NCBI GenBank assembly: GCA_024281825.1
Contig: JAMWZY010000005.1
Coordinates: 124,001-188,000 of the forward strand
DNA length: 64,000 nucleotides
DNA from: Nitrosomonas sp.
GTDB lineage: Bacteria; Pseudomonadota; Gammaproteobacteria; Burkholderiales; Nitrosomonadaceae
Direction: 5' to 3'
The translations under genes were made by a program, and so were the position numbers. Under the pieces are notes generated by a model. The model was not told where the DNA came from, ran no database searches, and saw only the letters and a program-made list of their open reading frames with translations. This document shows, in pieces, positions 37,225 to 46,765 of the stretch (positions are counted from its first letter, which is position 1; each line of letters starts with the position of its first letter).

Positions 37225-38223
37225 TTAAGGCAATGGATACGGGAGTGTTTTGATTTGAATCATCGGGCCTCGCAGCGAGTTCCAATGAATCTCGCTTGCC
37301 TCAACACTGCTTTGTTGAATGACTGCTAACACATCGTAACCATCATGTAATTGTGATGCGACTGCATTGACAATGCAGCCACAGGATTGGTCAGTGCTGT
37401 CAGCATAGTATAGTAAGTCGCCTGGATTGACAGTATCTGTGGTAGTAATGTGGCATAAATACATACGTCGTTTAAGTTTTCCTAAATATTGTGTGCGAGC
37501 AATGATTTCCTGCCCTGGATAGCAACCTTTTTTGAAACTCAAAGCATCAATGGCATCTAAGTTAATCATTTGAGGCAAAAATTTTTCTTGTGTTTCCAGC
37601 AGTACTGTCGGAATTCCAGCTTGAATAGTTAAGCGATTCCAGTATGCGATGTCGACAAGCTGTGCTTGTTGATGTAAGTATTCCCAGAGTGCGACTGTAT
37701 TGGTCAAGGGTGAAATGAGTTGTATCCGGTCATTTGCCAAACAGAGAAAAGCGTGATCATGAAGATCTACAAATCGTAATGGTTGATTAAGAGCGGGGGG
37801 TGATGCAAATAACCTCCTTAGAGCTTGTGAAAGATGAGATCCGACTAGACCGATACACGCATATTTGTGGCTAACATTTTCAATAGTTACTTTTGCCCGT
37901 AGTTTATAGAGTGAAAGTCTTTTTTGTAACGATTCACAAAGATTTATAGGTAATTGGAGAATATAATTGTTGTTGTATTGGAAAAGTAGAAAATTGGCTA
38001 AAACGCGCCCTTTAGGTGTGCAATAACTACCATATGAGGCTTGATGTTCAGAGATTTTACGCATGTCGCATGTCAGTTGGTTTTGCAAAAATGTACTGGC
38101 ATCTTCACCTGAAAATTGAATCAACCCGTAATACTGTGAAAGGTCGATCATGACCGGTTTTTCAGTGTTTTGTGAGGATGTTGCGTCAAGTGTATTTAAA
38201 TGAATGGTGGCGTTATTTGTCAT
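37225..38223 (-). CDS. ygfZ: Folate-binding protein YgfZ / Fe-S cluster repair factor
   Basis: A 332-residue member of the GcvT-like fold. The family signature KKGCYPGQEIIARTQYLGK carries the functional cysteine, and the N terminus has FSGEDASTFLQNQLTCDM. YgfZ uses tetrahydrofolate and supports activity of some Fe-S enzymes such as MiaB. It is preceded on the same strand by a TrmA-family methyltransferase gene that itself has an Fe-S motif. Confidence 0.92.
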   Translation of the reverse strand: MTNNATIHLNTLDATSSQNTEKPVMIDLSQYYGLIQFSGEDASTFLQNQLTCDMRKISEHQASYGSYCTPKGRVLANFLLFQYNNNYILQLPINLCESLQKRLSLYKLRAKVTIENVSHKYACIGLVGSHLSQALRRLFASPPALNQPLRFVDLHDHAFLCLANDRIQLISPLTNTVALWEYLHQQAQLVDIAYWNRLTIQAGIPTVLLETQEKFLPQMINLDAIDALSFKKGCYPGQEIIARTQYLGKLKRRMYLCHITTTDTVNPGDLLYYADSTDQSCGCIVNAVASQLHDGYDVLAVIQQSSVEASEIHWNSLRGPMIQIKTLPYPLP

Positions 38224-38306
38224 TTTGTTAAATCATTCCAATAATGCATAGAATTAGTACCTTAGCTTGCAAGCATCGACAGCTATCAAAAATTGTGTAC
38301 AGAAGA

Positions 38307-39464
38307 CTAGCTTTTTCTGAATTCTGCCAGTATTTCAATGTGAGGCGTATGCGGAAATAAGTCGATCAATCCAATATCATTGATGATCCATCCATTTTGT
38401 TTGAAAAACCATGCATCTCGCGCAAAGCTTTCTGGGCTACAGGAAATATAATAAATCGTTTTTAACGAGGAGAAAGCAGTAAAAAAACTGTGATGTGTCT
38501 TTAGTCCGCAGCGCGGTGGATCCAAAATAAGCGTATCAGCATCCGTGACAGTTTTCTGTAGCTCTTTCCAAATAAAAGATTTAAAAAGATTGCTGAGCCG
38601 GACTGTTACTTTAGGTAGTTGTTTTTGTTGCAAAGCTTGTATCGCATGTTCTTCGCACTCATAGGCAATAATAGACGTGCAGGTTGATTCGGCGATAATT
38701 TCAGTGAAATTTCCTGAGCCGCAGAAAAGTTCAATGACTTTTCCCAACCCAGTATGCGTAGCAAGTTTATCTCGCAACCAATTCCTCATGTGCGTATTTT
38801 GTAATGTATTGCCTTGCTTAAAAGGCCTCTTTTGATTGATGGCTACCTCAGCAGATTGCGTGTCGTCATCGAACTCGATAAAGTGCCAGTTTTGCTGTGT
38901 ATTTGTAGAACCTTGCCAAGCTGGATGGGGTAATTGGCTGAGAGTGCTTCTTAACAGTTTTCTACAGCTATTATTAAGCACAATACAGTCTTGAATCGGT
39001 GCAATATTCTGAGAATTTTCTGAGATAAAACCGAGAATTGCTCCATCTGTTTTAACTTGGCAGCGATTGCGATAACCATATACTTGCTCAGAAGGTAGGA
39101 TGGATTCAATATTGAAGTGTTGATCTTCAAAACCAATCCTTTTCATAGCGTATAGGAAGCGATTCTTTTTCTGTTCCAATTGGCTTGTATAATCCGCAAT
39201 CATCCAAGGACAGCCAGTACAAGATGTTTCTGCCAAGCTGACATAGGGGCATGCCGGTTGCTGTCTGTGCACTGAAGGTTGAATAAGTTGGGTCAATTTT
39301 GCATAAGCAAATTTTTTATTATTGAGTATTTTATCTATGACTTCAAACTCGCCGATATCTCCAGGCCATGTGCCATAGACAAAATAGGATAGATTGTTTT
39401 CAGTGTTTTTGACAACACCTAATCCTTTCTGTGATAAATGTGTAACCGTACCTTTAAATTTCAT
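38307..39464 (-). CDS. TrmA/RlmD-family RNA (uracil-5-)-methyltransferase
   Basis: A 385-residue class I SAM enzyme. A TRAM-like N terminus (KFKGTVTHLSQKGLGVVK) is followed by a cysteine cluster for a 4Fe-4S (CPYVSLAETSCTGCPW). The SAM motif IELFCGSGNFTEI, the block LILDPPRCGL, and the nucleophile motif SCSPESFARD follow. It methylates a uridine in rRNA or tRNA; which one cannot be decided here. It is about 50 residues shorter than typical RlmD. Confidence 0.85.
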   Translation of the reverse strand: MKFKGTVTHLSQKGLGVVKNTENNLSYFVYGTWPGDIGEFEVIDKILNNKKFAYAKLTQLIQPSVHRQQPACPYVSLAETSCTGCPWMIADYTSQLEQKKNRFLYAMKRIGFEDQHFNIESILPSEQVYGYRNRCQVKTDGAILGFISENSQNIAPIQDCIVLNNSCRKLLRSTLSQLPHPAWQGSTNTQQNWHFIEFDDDTQSAEVAINQKRPFKQGNTLQNTHMRNWLRDKLATHTGLGKVIELFCGSGNFTEIIAESTCTSIIAYECEEHAIQALQQKQLPKVTVRLSNLFKSFIWKELQKTVTDADTLILDPPRCGLKTHHSFFTAFSSLKTIYYISCSPESFARDAWFFKQNGWIINDIGLIDLFPHTPHIEILAEFRKS

Positions 39465-39833
39465 CTGAGTGATATTTTTTAAATGAGAAAAAGTGATGTT
39501 AAAGCCTTACCAATTTTGTCAAAATATTAAGAAAAATTTGCATACCTAGACGGCTGGATTAAGTCCGCTGCAATTCCAAGTCATGCAGGAATTGAGTGCT
39601 GAATTTTTTCTCAAATGAGTTCTGGGATCATAAAAAGGTATCTGTGTGGATATTGTATCAGGAGTGTCCTGTTTGCTTCGATTCATAAGTTTGATTCGAG
39701 TACGAGTTAACTCAGTTTTGTCGGTTGATTGATGAGAAGCATATTCATTAATTTGAATAAGAAAGAAGGTTTCTAGGCAACCGGTTATGATGAACTAATG
39801 AAACTATTTCCATAAATGAAAAAATAATCATCA
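39465..39833. other. Intergenic region, 369 bases
   Basis: Separates the divergent RNA methyltransferase and nhaC genes and should contain both promoters. A minus-strand frame is open over about 39554-39790 but resembles nothing I know and has no good start. No RNA gene or terminator was recognised. Confidence 0.4.
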
Positions 39834-41252
39834 ATGCTTGACAGCCCATTGTCGATGGAAAATAAACCAACTCCCAAACAAAAGCTTCCACTGATAGGTC
39901 ATGCATTCATGTGCATGGTCGGAGTATTTCTATTAATTTTTTTGGGCTTGTTTGTCTATGATATTAACCTCCATATCACCATTTTTCTAGCAATTATTTG
40001 GGCATGCGGGCAAGCGCGCTGGATTGGTTATTCATTTGATGAAATTCGGTTAATGATGAATGACGGTATCGCGAAAGCGCTGCCGGCTATTTATATTTTT
40101 CTGCTAATTGGTATGGTTATTGCCAGTTTTATGCAAAGTGGCACGATCGCTAGTTTGTTATACCACGGCATCGATTTGTTGAGGCCATCTTGGTTTTTGG
40201 CTACAGGGTTAATCCTTTGTAGCTTTATGTCGGTTGCAACAGGCACATCTTGGGGGACTGTTGGTACGATAGGGGTTGTGTTGGTCGGTATCGGTGAAGC
40301 AATGGCGATTCCTTTGCCACTGGTGGTAGGAATGATTGTCTCGGGTGCGACTTTTGGCGATAAACTATCGCCTATTTCAGATACTACTAATCTTGCTGCG
40401 ATGAGTGCTGGAACTAATCTATATCGCCATATAGGCGCAATGCTCTATACCACGATTCCAACTTTTATCATCGTGCTCACGATCTTCACTGTTTGGGGGA
40501 TACAATATGAAAATCACGCGTTACCGGCTGATCAAATCGACGTCATTCGTAGCGCTTTGCTAAGTGCTTATCGCTTGGATTTATGGATCACGATCTTACC
40601 GTTGCTGCTAATGTTTGCTTTAAGTATCAAACGTTATAGCGCTGAGGCGAGTATGCTATGTGGTGTGGCAGCTGCGGTTCTAATTGCGGTCAGTTATCAA
40701 GAAAAAAATCCGATTGATGCGATGAATGCATTGTGGTTGAATTCACCTGGACAAACCGGTATTGAAAGCATTGATGCGTTATTGGGGCGTGGCGGTATTT
40801 ATAGCATGGCTTGGACGCTATTGCTATCGATGATGGCATTAGCTTTGGGGGGGATTTTGCATCATGCGGGTTTTTTGGAAGTATTAGTCAAGGCCGTTAT
40901 AAAACATATCCAAAGAACTAGCACATTGGTTGTTACGACCATTTTATCCGGGCTACTTGGCAATATGGCGATGGGTGAAGCCTATATTTCTATCATCCTA
41001 AACTGTCAGCTATTCAAACCCATTTATCAGCAACAGAAGATTGACCGAGCGATATTGTCTAGATCAGTAGAAGAAGGAAGCACACTAACGGCTGCACTTA
41101 TTCCGTGGACCACAACGGGAACTTTCTATGCTGCAACACTGGGAGTTTCTCCGCTGGATTATGCTGCCTATGCATTCCTCAATGTACTCAATCCATTGAT
41201 GTCAATCATTATGGTTACATTAGGGATCGGGTTGCTGCAGCACAGGAAATGA
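39834..41252 (+). CDS. nhaC: Na+/H+ antiporter NhaC
   Basis: A 472-residue protein with about 11-12 membrane helices. NhaC signatures: MSVATGTSWGTVGTIG, IVSGATFGDKLSPISDTTNLA and LIPWTTTGTFYAATLGV. It exchanges internal sodium for protons and helps pH and salt homeostasis. It stands alone. The start at 39834 is taken as TTG or the ATG at 39849 (MENKPTPK); the second is also plausible. Confidence 0.93.
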   Translation: MLDSPLSMENKPTPKQKLPLIGHAFMCMVGVFLLIFLGLFVYDINLHITIFLAIIWACGQARWIGYSFDEIRLMMNDGIAKALPAIYIFLLIGMVIASFMQSGTIASLLYHGIDLLRPSWFLATGLILCSFMSVATGTSWGTVGTIGVVLVGIGEAMAIPLPLVVGMIVSGATFGDKLSPISDTTNLAAMSAGTNLYRHIGAMLYTTIPTFIIVLTIFTVWGIQYENHALPADQIDVIRSALLSAYRLDLWITILPLLLMFALSIKRYSAEASMLCGVAAAVLIAVSYQEKNPIDAMNALWLNSPGQTGIESIDALLGRGGIYSMAWTLLLSMMALALGGILHHAGFLEVLVKAVIKHIQRTSTLVVTTILSGLLGNMAMGEAYISIILNCQLFKPIYQQQKIDRAILSRSVEEGSTLTAALIPWTTTGTFYAATLGVSPLDYAAYAFLNVLNPLMSIIMVTLGIGLLQHRK

Positions 41253-41571
41253 ATGATCTTGGGTGCGATACTGTTAAACGGTTACTGAAATGAGACAATA
41301 CCGAATTAGTCCCTCGTCATCCTTCTAAGCACTCTCTTTTAAATGGTTACGGCTGACTGTGAAAACCTTACAACACGAAGTATTTCAACAGTTATAGCCA
41401 TCATTTTAAAGAAACATTAAATACACTTCTAACATAAAAAATCAGTGTTATATTATGTAATCTCATGCATTTTGTTGGATTATTGCAAGAGCTAAACGCA
41501 ATTCTTTATCAACAGAACAATATAGTCTTTTTAGAAAGAATAGAGTTCCTGAAATTCCGTGGATTTATATT
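41253..41571. other. Intergenic region, 319 bases
   Basis: Nothing recognisable except that the frame of the next gene is already open from 41461 without an ATG or GTG. It may contain the promoter of that gene. Confidence 0.4.
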
Positions 41572-42840
41572 TTGGAAACGAACGTAACAAAAAGTAAAAA
41601 TAACTTAACTCTTCCAACATTTATTGTAGATCCAAGTCGTAGTGTGCCTTGGATATTTGCATTCATTATTTGGTTAACGGTCTCAGTATTTTTTTTAATA
41701 CCATTGTGGTTTGAACCAACGCTTGCAATTCAAAATGATAATTACTGGCGTATGAGTGAATATTTCCATTCATTGGGGCCTTATCCATTTTCACATTTCG
41801 GTCCAGGTTTTCCATTCTTGATTTATTTGCTGCGGTTGATTGGTATCGATATACTGGGTGTCGTTATTATCCAGAAAATAGCAGTAGCACTTACTGGGAT
41901 TGCTTTGTATCATCTCGGTCGAACTATTGGACTTAAACCGATTATCTCACTCTGTGCTGCAACAGCCTTTACGGTCTTTCCTGTTGTTCAAGCCTATTCC
42001 TCTATATTCGTTACGGAAACATTTTATTTGCTACTTTCTAGTATTGGAGTAGCCATTATTTTTCATCAAATTAAAAAGCACTCTGATCCTTCGTTATTTT
42101 GGTTAATTTTAGGTTATAGCACGCTAGGTATCGCAGCGCTCGTCCGTGGTAATGCCTTGGTGTTACTGATTGGGTGCCTAGTCATTGGATTGTTTACTAC
42201 ATTACCCAGGCATAAGATTCTCATAGCAGGAATTATTGCCATAATCCCTATATTGAGTTGGTCTGCACTGAATTGGCATTGGTACGGTCATTTTAAATTA
42301 TCCAGTTCGGGTGATGCAGCCGTTGCAACATCAATAATTGGCCCTGTCATGATTGAAAGAACAGGCATGGTGCAAAGAGCCGAACCAGAAATATGGTTTA
42401 GTTCTGATGAATTGGAACGATATGATAATCTTTTCGAGTTATCCAACGATGCCCGAAAAATAGCTATTGACTATGCCATTAAGCATCCGTTGCCGGTGAT
42501 TATTGGCAACGTCAAAGGGTGGTTTCATGGCTTACTTGGCCCGGGTGAAGCTAATTTTCGGTATCTTTTTGGTTCTTCATCATCCAATACATATACTGTT
42601 TTATCCTTGATGGTACGTGGCGCACTTTTAATCGGCCTTATTGGTTTCTTTGTCATTGGAGGGCATCGACAGCAAACAGCACTTGCAGTTTTTTTGTGTG
42701 TCATGTTGGCTAGCCATTTACTTACGGCAGGGGCAGCGGGCCATTCCCGATTTGGCTATCCAGTTGATGCTTTTTCAGTCTTAGCGCTTGCTTTTTTCCT
42801 GCAACATTTATTTTATCGAAAAAGCCAGAGTCGGATCTGA
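41572..42840 (+). CDS. GT-C-like polytopic membrane protein (GT39-type)
   Basis: A 422-residue protein with about ten hydrophobic segments. The N-terminal loop QNDNYWRMSEYFHSLGPYPF and GPGFPFLIYLLRLIG are reminiscent of the first periplasmic loop of ArnT/PMT-like glycosyltransferases that use lipid-linked sugars. The usual acidic D-E pair is not clear, so the enzymatic role is uncertain. The only start in this frame is TTG at 41572, without a strong ribosome site. It may glycosylate a lipid or protein in the periplasm. Confidence 0.6.
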   Translation: METNVTKSKNNLTLPTFIVDPSRSVPWIFAFIIWLTVSVFFLIPLWFEPTLAIQNDNYWRMSEYFHSLGPYPFSHFGPGFPFLIYLLRLIGIDILGVVIIQKIAVALTGIALYHLGRTIGLKPIISLCAATAFTVFPVVQAYSSIFVTETFYLLLSSIGVAIIFHQIKKHSDPSLFWLILGYSTLGIAALVRGNALVLLIGCLVIGLFTTLPRHKILIAGIIAIIPILSWSALNWHWYGHFKLSSSGDAAVATSIIGPVMIERTGMVQRAEPEIWFSSDELERYDNLFELSNDARKIAIDYAIKHPLPVIIGNVKGWFHGLLGPGEANFRYLFGSSSSNTYTVLSLMVRGALLIGLIGFFVIGGHRQQTALAVFLCVMLASHLLTAGAAGHSRFGYPVDAFSVLALAFFLQHLFYRKSQSRI

Positions 42841-43053
42841 TTTGGTTTACTAACTAGTCATGATGAAGTCAATTAATAGGGTTCTGAATAGAGTATGTTT
42901 TTAGTTTATGTTTACACGTACTCCTAGAATCAACAAGATTTCGCGCTTTTGCGTTATCACTCACCAAGTCCAGAAAAGCATATTTCAGGTGACTTGAAAT
43001 CAAATACAAATAATCCGGATATTTTCGAAGTTTTATCATTCAGTAAACTTAAG

Positions 43054-43854
43054 TCATTTGGATTCTGTACAGCTTATTTTTATCTTCCATAAATAGAGTG
43101 TCGAATTGGAGAAATCATTTAGCTCTATGATTTCATCAGGGGCTACACCAGGAATTTGAAATGTATTACTAATCAATAGGCTACCTGGGCGCATTTCCTT
43201 GCATACTTTGTACCAGAGTGTTTCCATGGGTACAGGTGATAAATAGGCATATACCACATCATACTGAGAGAAATCTTGTTGCCAGAAATCACCCCAGGAA
43301 ATTTTGCAGGACGATGACGTAAAAATATTCCGTAGTTTACTAATCAAGAACGGTATAGGAGCGGTTTCAATGCCGTAAAATAAGCCATTTTTGTGAGCTT
43401 TTGCTAATCGACTGATCAATCCACCGCAACCACTACCTAAATCAAGAAACGAAAAGTGCTTGCGTTTGGGCAACCTTGATTTCAAGGCTTTGTTGACTTG
43501 TTGGCTGGAGAGATACAACGGCACACGAGTTTTATAGGTTTTACCATAAACTAGTATGAGGCAAATAAAAAGAAACAGGTGCCAAAGCGGCGAGATGTTG
43601 AGTGCTAACGTGATAATAACCAGTGGCATAAAGATTAGATGAATGAGTATCCACCATTTCGGCATACGTAGATGATATGCCAAGAAACCGGCTAAAAGGC
43701 TTTGTGTTATGCTCCATTCGAATACACTTAACTCAATGAAAGATTGCGTGATCACTAGAAAGCCTATCGCCATTAGAGAAATGATTTGAATCAATAAGGC
43801 TACGACTAAAAAGTGCGGACGTTTACAAATGATTGCTGAAATCATTTTATTCAT
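43054..43854 (-). CDS. Membrane-anchored class I SAM-dependent methyltransferase
   Basis: A 266-residue protein. Residues 10-110 contain about four hydrophobic helices. A methyltransferase domain begins at about 135, with SAM motif I in FLDLGSGCGGLISRLA and motif II around YGIETAPIPF. The methylated substrate is unknown. It lies 16 bases downstream of motB on the same strand, but a functional link to motility is not shown. Confidence 0.78.
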   Translation of the reverse strand: MNKMISAIICKRPHFLVVALLIQIISLMAIGFLVITQSFIELSVFEWSITQSLLAGFLAYHLRMPKWWILIHLIFMPLVIITLALNISPLWHLFLFICLILVYGKTYKTRVPLYLSSQQVNKALKSRLPKRKHFSFLDLGSGCGGLISRLAKAHKNGLFYGIETAPIPFLISKLRNIFTSSSCKISWGDFWQQDFSQYDVVYAYLSPVPMETLWYKVCKEMRPGSLLISNTFQIPGVAPDEIIELNDFSNSTLYLWKIKISCTESK

Positions 43855-43870
43855 GGTAAGTCAGATTGAA

Positions 43871-44803
43871 TTAAGGCGTTTTTAACAATTCGATATTCGG
43901 ATGCTCTTCCATATCAACTTCAACAGCATCACCATCACCATCACCATCCATCGTGACGGCATTTACTGCTTTTTCGTTCATGACAACGATACTGATACGA
44001 CGATTGATGGGATTGAATGCATCATTTTTATCAAACAATACTGCTGACGACAAGCCAACTACCTTGAGTACCTTGTCGGCATCCATGCCACCAGCGACAA
44101 GCTCACGCCGTGAGGTGTTAGCTCGATCCGCTGATAACTCCCAATTGCTAAAGCCTTTGTCACCAGAAGGAAAAGGTTTCGCGTCAGTGTGTCCGGAAAG
44201 ACTGATTTTGTTAGGAACATCATTTAGCATTTTGCCGATCTCGCGTAAAATGGTTTTGGTATAAGACTGGAGCTCAGCTTTGCCGAGTGCAAACATCGGT
44301 CGATTTTGCTCATCGACAATCTGAATTCTTAAACCATCGGTTGTGATATCGAGTAGCAATTGGTTTTCAAATTTTTTTAATGAAGGATTGGCTTCTATAG
44401 CTTGTTCAATTTTCTTTTTTAACCCTTCCAGTCGAATACGCTCTGCGCGCTCTCGAAGTACTTTTTTGGTTTTCTCATCAACTTTTTCTTCTTTAACAAC
44501 ACCTTTTAAAACTTGACCTTCCTGGCGAGTAAAGTCTTCACCGCCTCCTACAAGTATGCTGTCAGTATTGGCAACAGACGATCCTCCTGATAAAGCAACT
44601 TTAAGGGGAGTTTTAAAATATTCCGAGATACCTTCTAGCTTTGCTTTGGTGCTTGATCCTAATAGCCACATGAGTAGAAAGAACGCCATCATTGCAGTTA
44701 CGAAATCGGCATAAGCAATTTTCCAGGCACCTCCGTGGTGCCCACCCGCAACTTTCTTAATTCGTTTTATGACAATAGGTCGTTGCGCTAGATCCTCACC
44801 CAT
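43871..44803 (-). CDS. motB: Flagellar motor protein MotB
   Basis: A 310-residue stator subunit. The single transmembrane helix (AYADFVTAMMAFFLLMWLLG) carries Asp33, the proton-binding residue. The C-terminal OmpA-like peptidoglycan-binding domain has LSGHTDAKPF and NWELSADRANTSRREL. A short GDGDGDG stretch near the C terminus comes from a three-unit hexanucleotide repeat at 43928-43949. MotB anchors the stator to the wall. It follows motA by 39 bases. Confidence 0.95.
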   Translation of the reverse strand: MGEDLAQRPIVIKRIKKVAGGHHGGAWKIAYADFVTAMMAFFLLMWLLGSSTKAKLEGISEYFKTPLKVALSGGSSVANTDSILVGGGEDFTRQEGQVLKGVVKEEKVDEKTKKVLRERAERIRLEGLKKKIEQAIEANPSLKKFENQLLLDITTDGLRIQIVDEQNRPMFALGKAELQSYTKTILREIGKMLNDVPNKISLSGHTDAKPFPSGDKGFSNWELSADRANTSRRELVAGGMDADKVLKVVGLSSAVLFDKNDAFNPINRRISIVVMNEKAVNAVTMDGDGDGDAVEVDMEEHPNIELLKTP

Positions 44804-44842
44804 ATTGCGTTCTCTTAAGTTAGGTAATTATTTAATGTAGGC

Positions 44843-45703
44843 TTATTTTGCTTTGCTTTGTTTAACATGTTCTTCGAGTTCGGCGAAAGAAGGTCTTTCC
44901 GTGGTAAATAGTACCTTCCGACCAAATTCCACGGCTAGAACGGGAGAATAGCCATTTAAATTAGCAAGCAGGGTAATTTTGATGCACTCAAACATTTTGC
45001 TGGATTCGTGTAAATTATGCTCAAGCTTGCCTGATAACGGGGATACAAACCCATAAGCGAGCAGAATTCCTAAGAATGTTCCAACCAGTGCTGCTGCAAT
45101 CAGAATCCCTAATTCGGCAGGTGGTAAATGAACAGATTCCATGGTATGTACCACCCCCATTACTGCTGCAACAATGCCAAATGCGGGTAACCCGTCACCA
45201 AGTTTTGCGATGGTGTGTATGGGAACTTCTCCTTCCTGATGATGTGTTTCTAATTCACTATCCATGAGGCTTTCAATTTCTAATGAGTTAAGGTTGCCAC
45301 CAACCATTAAGCGAAGGTAGTCAGTAATGAATTCTGTGATGTGATGATCAGCCAAAATACCCGGGTATTTTGTAAAGATGGGGCTATTGTTAGGATCGTC
45401 AACATCGCCTTCAATGGACATTAACCCTTCCTTACGAATTTTGCCAAGGATTTCATAGAGTAATGTCATTAATTCCATATACAGCGATTTGGTAAATTTG
45501 GAACCTTTAAAAACAGTGGGAAGAGCTTTTAACGTTGCCTTAAGCGCTTTGCTAGAATTGCCAACCACAAATGCACCAACTGCCCCCCCGCCAATCATTA
45601 AAACTTCAACGGGTTGCCATAATGAAGCCAGATGGCCACCTGCCAAAGCAAAGCCACCGAATACAGAAATGATAATGATGATGTATCCAACAATAACAAG
45701 CAT
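44843..45703 (-). CDS. motA: Flagellar motor protein MotA
   Basis: A 286-residue stator subunit with four membrane helices: two at the N terminus (GYIIIIISVFGGFALAGGHL) and two later (GLPAFGIVAAVMGVVHTM and LGILIAAALVGTFLGILLAYG). It forms the proton channel with MotB and torques FliG through its cytoplasmic loop. No other flagellar genes lie in the window. Confidence 0.95.
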   Translation of the reverse strand: MLVIVGYIIIIISVFGGFALAGGHLASLWQPVEVLMIGGGAVGAFVVGNSSKALKATLKALPTVFKGSKFTKSLYMELMTLLYEILGKIRKEGLMSIEGDVDDPNNSPIFTKYPGILADHHITEFITDYLRLMVGGNLNSLEIESLMDSELETHHQEGEVPIHTIAKLGDGLPAFGIVAAVMGVVHTMESVHLPPAELGILIAAALVGTFLGILLAYGFVSPLSGKLEHNLHESSKMFECIKITLLANLNGYSPVLAVEFGRKVLFTTERPSFAELEEHVKQSKAK

Positions 45704-45999
45704 TGTGCTGACTCCCTGAAAGGTAACGGTGTAATCTTTGATGACCGACTCTGGATTGAGAAGGTAGCATATCGTTATGTTATTTATTTTTAGAGATAAG
45801 GCTAATTTATACCGTGATTTTCGAATTTTATGTTTCTAGGTAGCGTAGATTCGAGATGAAACAGAGGTGGTACAAGAAGAAATTGATACTTTTAATTTTT
45901 CTATGTGGTATTCATTATTCAGTTTTTATTCATGTTGACTAGCGTAAATTGGCGTTATCAGAAATTATTCTGAATTTTTTAACTGAAAGGAGACATGCA

Positions 46000-46311
46000 A
46001 TGAAAACCACAAAAACAACGTTTGCTCGTGTCTTTGCTATGCTACTACTTGCTTTTGTTTTAGCAGCACCTGCATTAGCGCAAGCGGGTAGAGGACACCA
46101 CCATCACGGTCATCATCGTCACCATGGCCATCATCATGGGCACCATCATAATCATCATTTAAATGGATATATGATGTATAACCAACCGCGTATTCAATAT
46201 CGTTCTTACTACCCACAACCGAGCTATAATTACTATCCAGCCCCGATTTATATTCAACCTTCAATGTTGGGTATTAGTACCGGAGGTGCGACCTTTATGA
46301 TAGGTTTCTGA
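46000..46311 (+). CDS. Exported histidine-rich protein
   Basis: 103 residues from the ATG at 46000, which has AAAGGAG nine bases ahead. A clear signal peptide (VFAMLLLAFVLAAPALAQA) is followed directly by a His/Gly block holding 16 histidines within about 25 residues. A Tyr/Pro/Asn-rich segment (RSYYPQPSYNYYPAP) and a hydrophobic C-terminal tail (GATFMIGF) follow. It probably binds divalent metal (Ni, Cu or Zn) in the periplasm or at the surface. It heads a run with a PepSY protein, response regulator and kinase. I do not recognise a named family. Confidence 0.72.
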   Translation: MKTTKTTFARVFAMLLLAFVLAAPALAQAGRGHHHHGHHRHHGHHHGHHHNHHLNGYMMYNQPRIQYRSYYPQPSYNYYPAPIYIQPSMLGISTGGATFMIGF

Positions 46312-46321
46312 GTTAATTAGA

Positions 46322-46364
46322 CAAGCTGGTAGCAAGCATTCATGCTACTTTCGTTACCAGCTTG
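46322..46364 (+). terminator. Hairpin after the His-rich gene
   Basis: CAAGCTGGTA at 46322-46331 pairs with TACCAGCTTG at 46355-46364 around a 23-base loop, 10 bases after the stop of the His-rich gene, followed by GTTTCT. It may be a weak terminator or attenuator limiting read-through into the PepSY gene. Confidence 0.5.
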
Positions 46365-46394
46365 GTTTCTATAATTCATATGGAATAATGTGAC

Positions 46395-46691
46395 ATGAAT
46401 AGATGGCAAAAAATAGTGACTATACTGATTATCTTGATAATGCCAGCTATACAAACAATAGCCCAGTCCAATCAAATACATTATTATCAGGCCGGAAGCG
46501 ATCATACTATCGCTACAGCAGGGATTACCGAGCAAAAAGCGATTGCAATTGCCCAGCAAAATTTTAATGGACGTGTATTGGCAATCAATTATTCCAAAAA
46601 TGCTTATCGGATAAAAATGCTTAGCCGAAATGGTACTGTGCATATAATTCTGATTAATGCTGTCGATGGTGCGATTATGTCGACTCATTAA
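46395..46691 (+). CDS. PepSY domain exported protein
   Basis: A 98-residue protein with a signal peptide (residues ~1-24, WQKIVTILIILIMPAIQTIA). A single PepSY-type domain begins at ITEQKAIAIAQQNFNGRVLA and ends in VHIILINAVDGAIMST. PepSY proteins are common beside OmpR/PhoP-type two-component systems and are thought to modulate periplasmic events. It lies 74 bases before the response regulator gene. Confidence 0.82.
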   Translation: MNRWQKIVTILIILIMPAIQTIAQSNQIHYYQAGSDHTIATAGITEQKAIAIAQQNFNGRVLAINYSKNAYRIKMLSRNGTVHIILINAVDGAIMSTH

Positions 46692-46765
46692 CTGAGTAAT
46701 GAATAACGTTTCTCATATGTAATTCAACGATCATTTCAATTGATATTAATTTTACGGATTAGGTT

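Noticed and set aside
39554..39790. Minus-strand open frame in the methyltransferase/nhaC gap
   Set aside because: No start, no ribosome site and no recognisable motif.
46037..46264. Asp-rich minus-strand frame opposite the His-rich gene
   Set aside because: It is the complement of His codons; the plus strand has the signal peptide and ribosome site.
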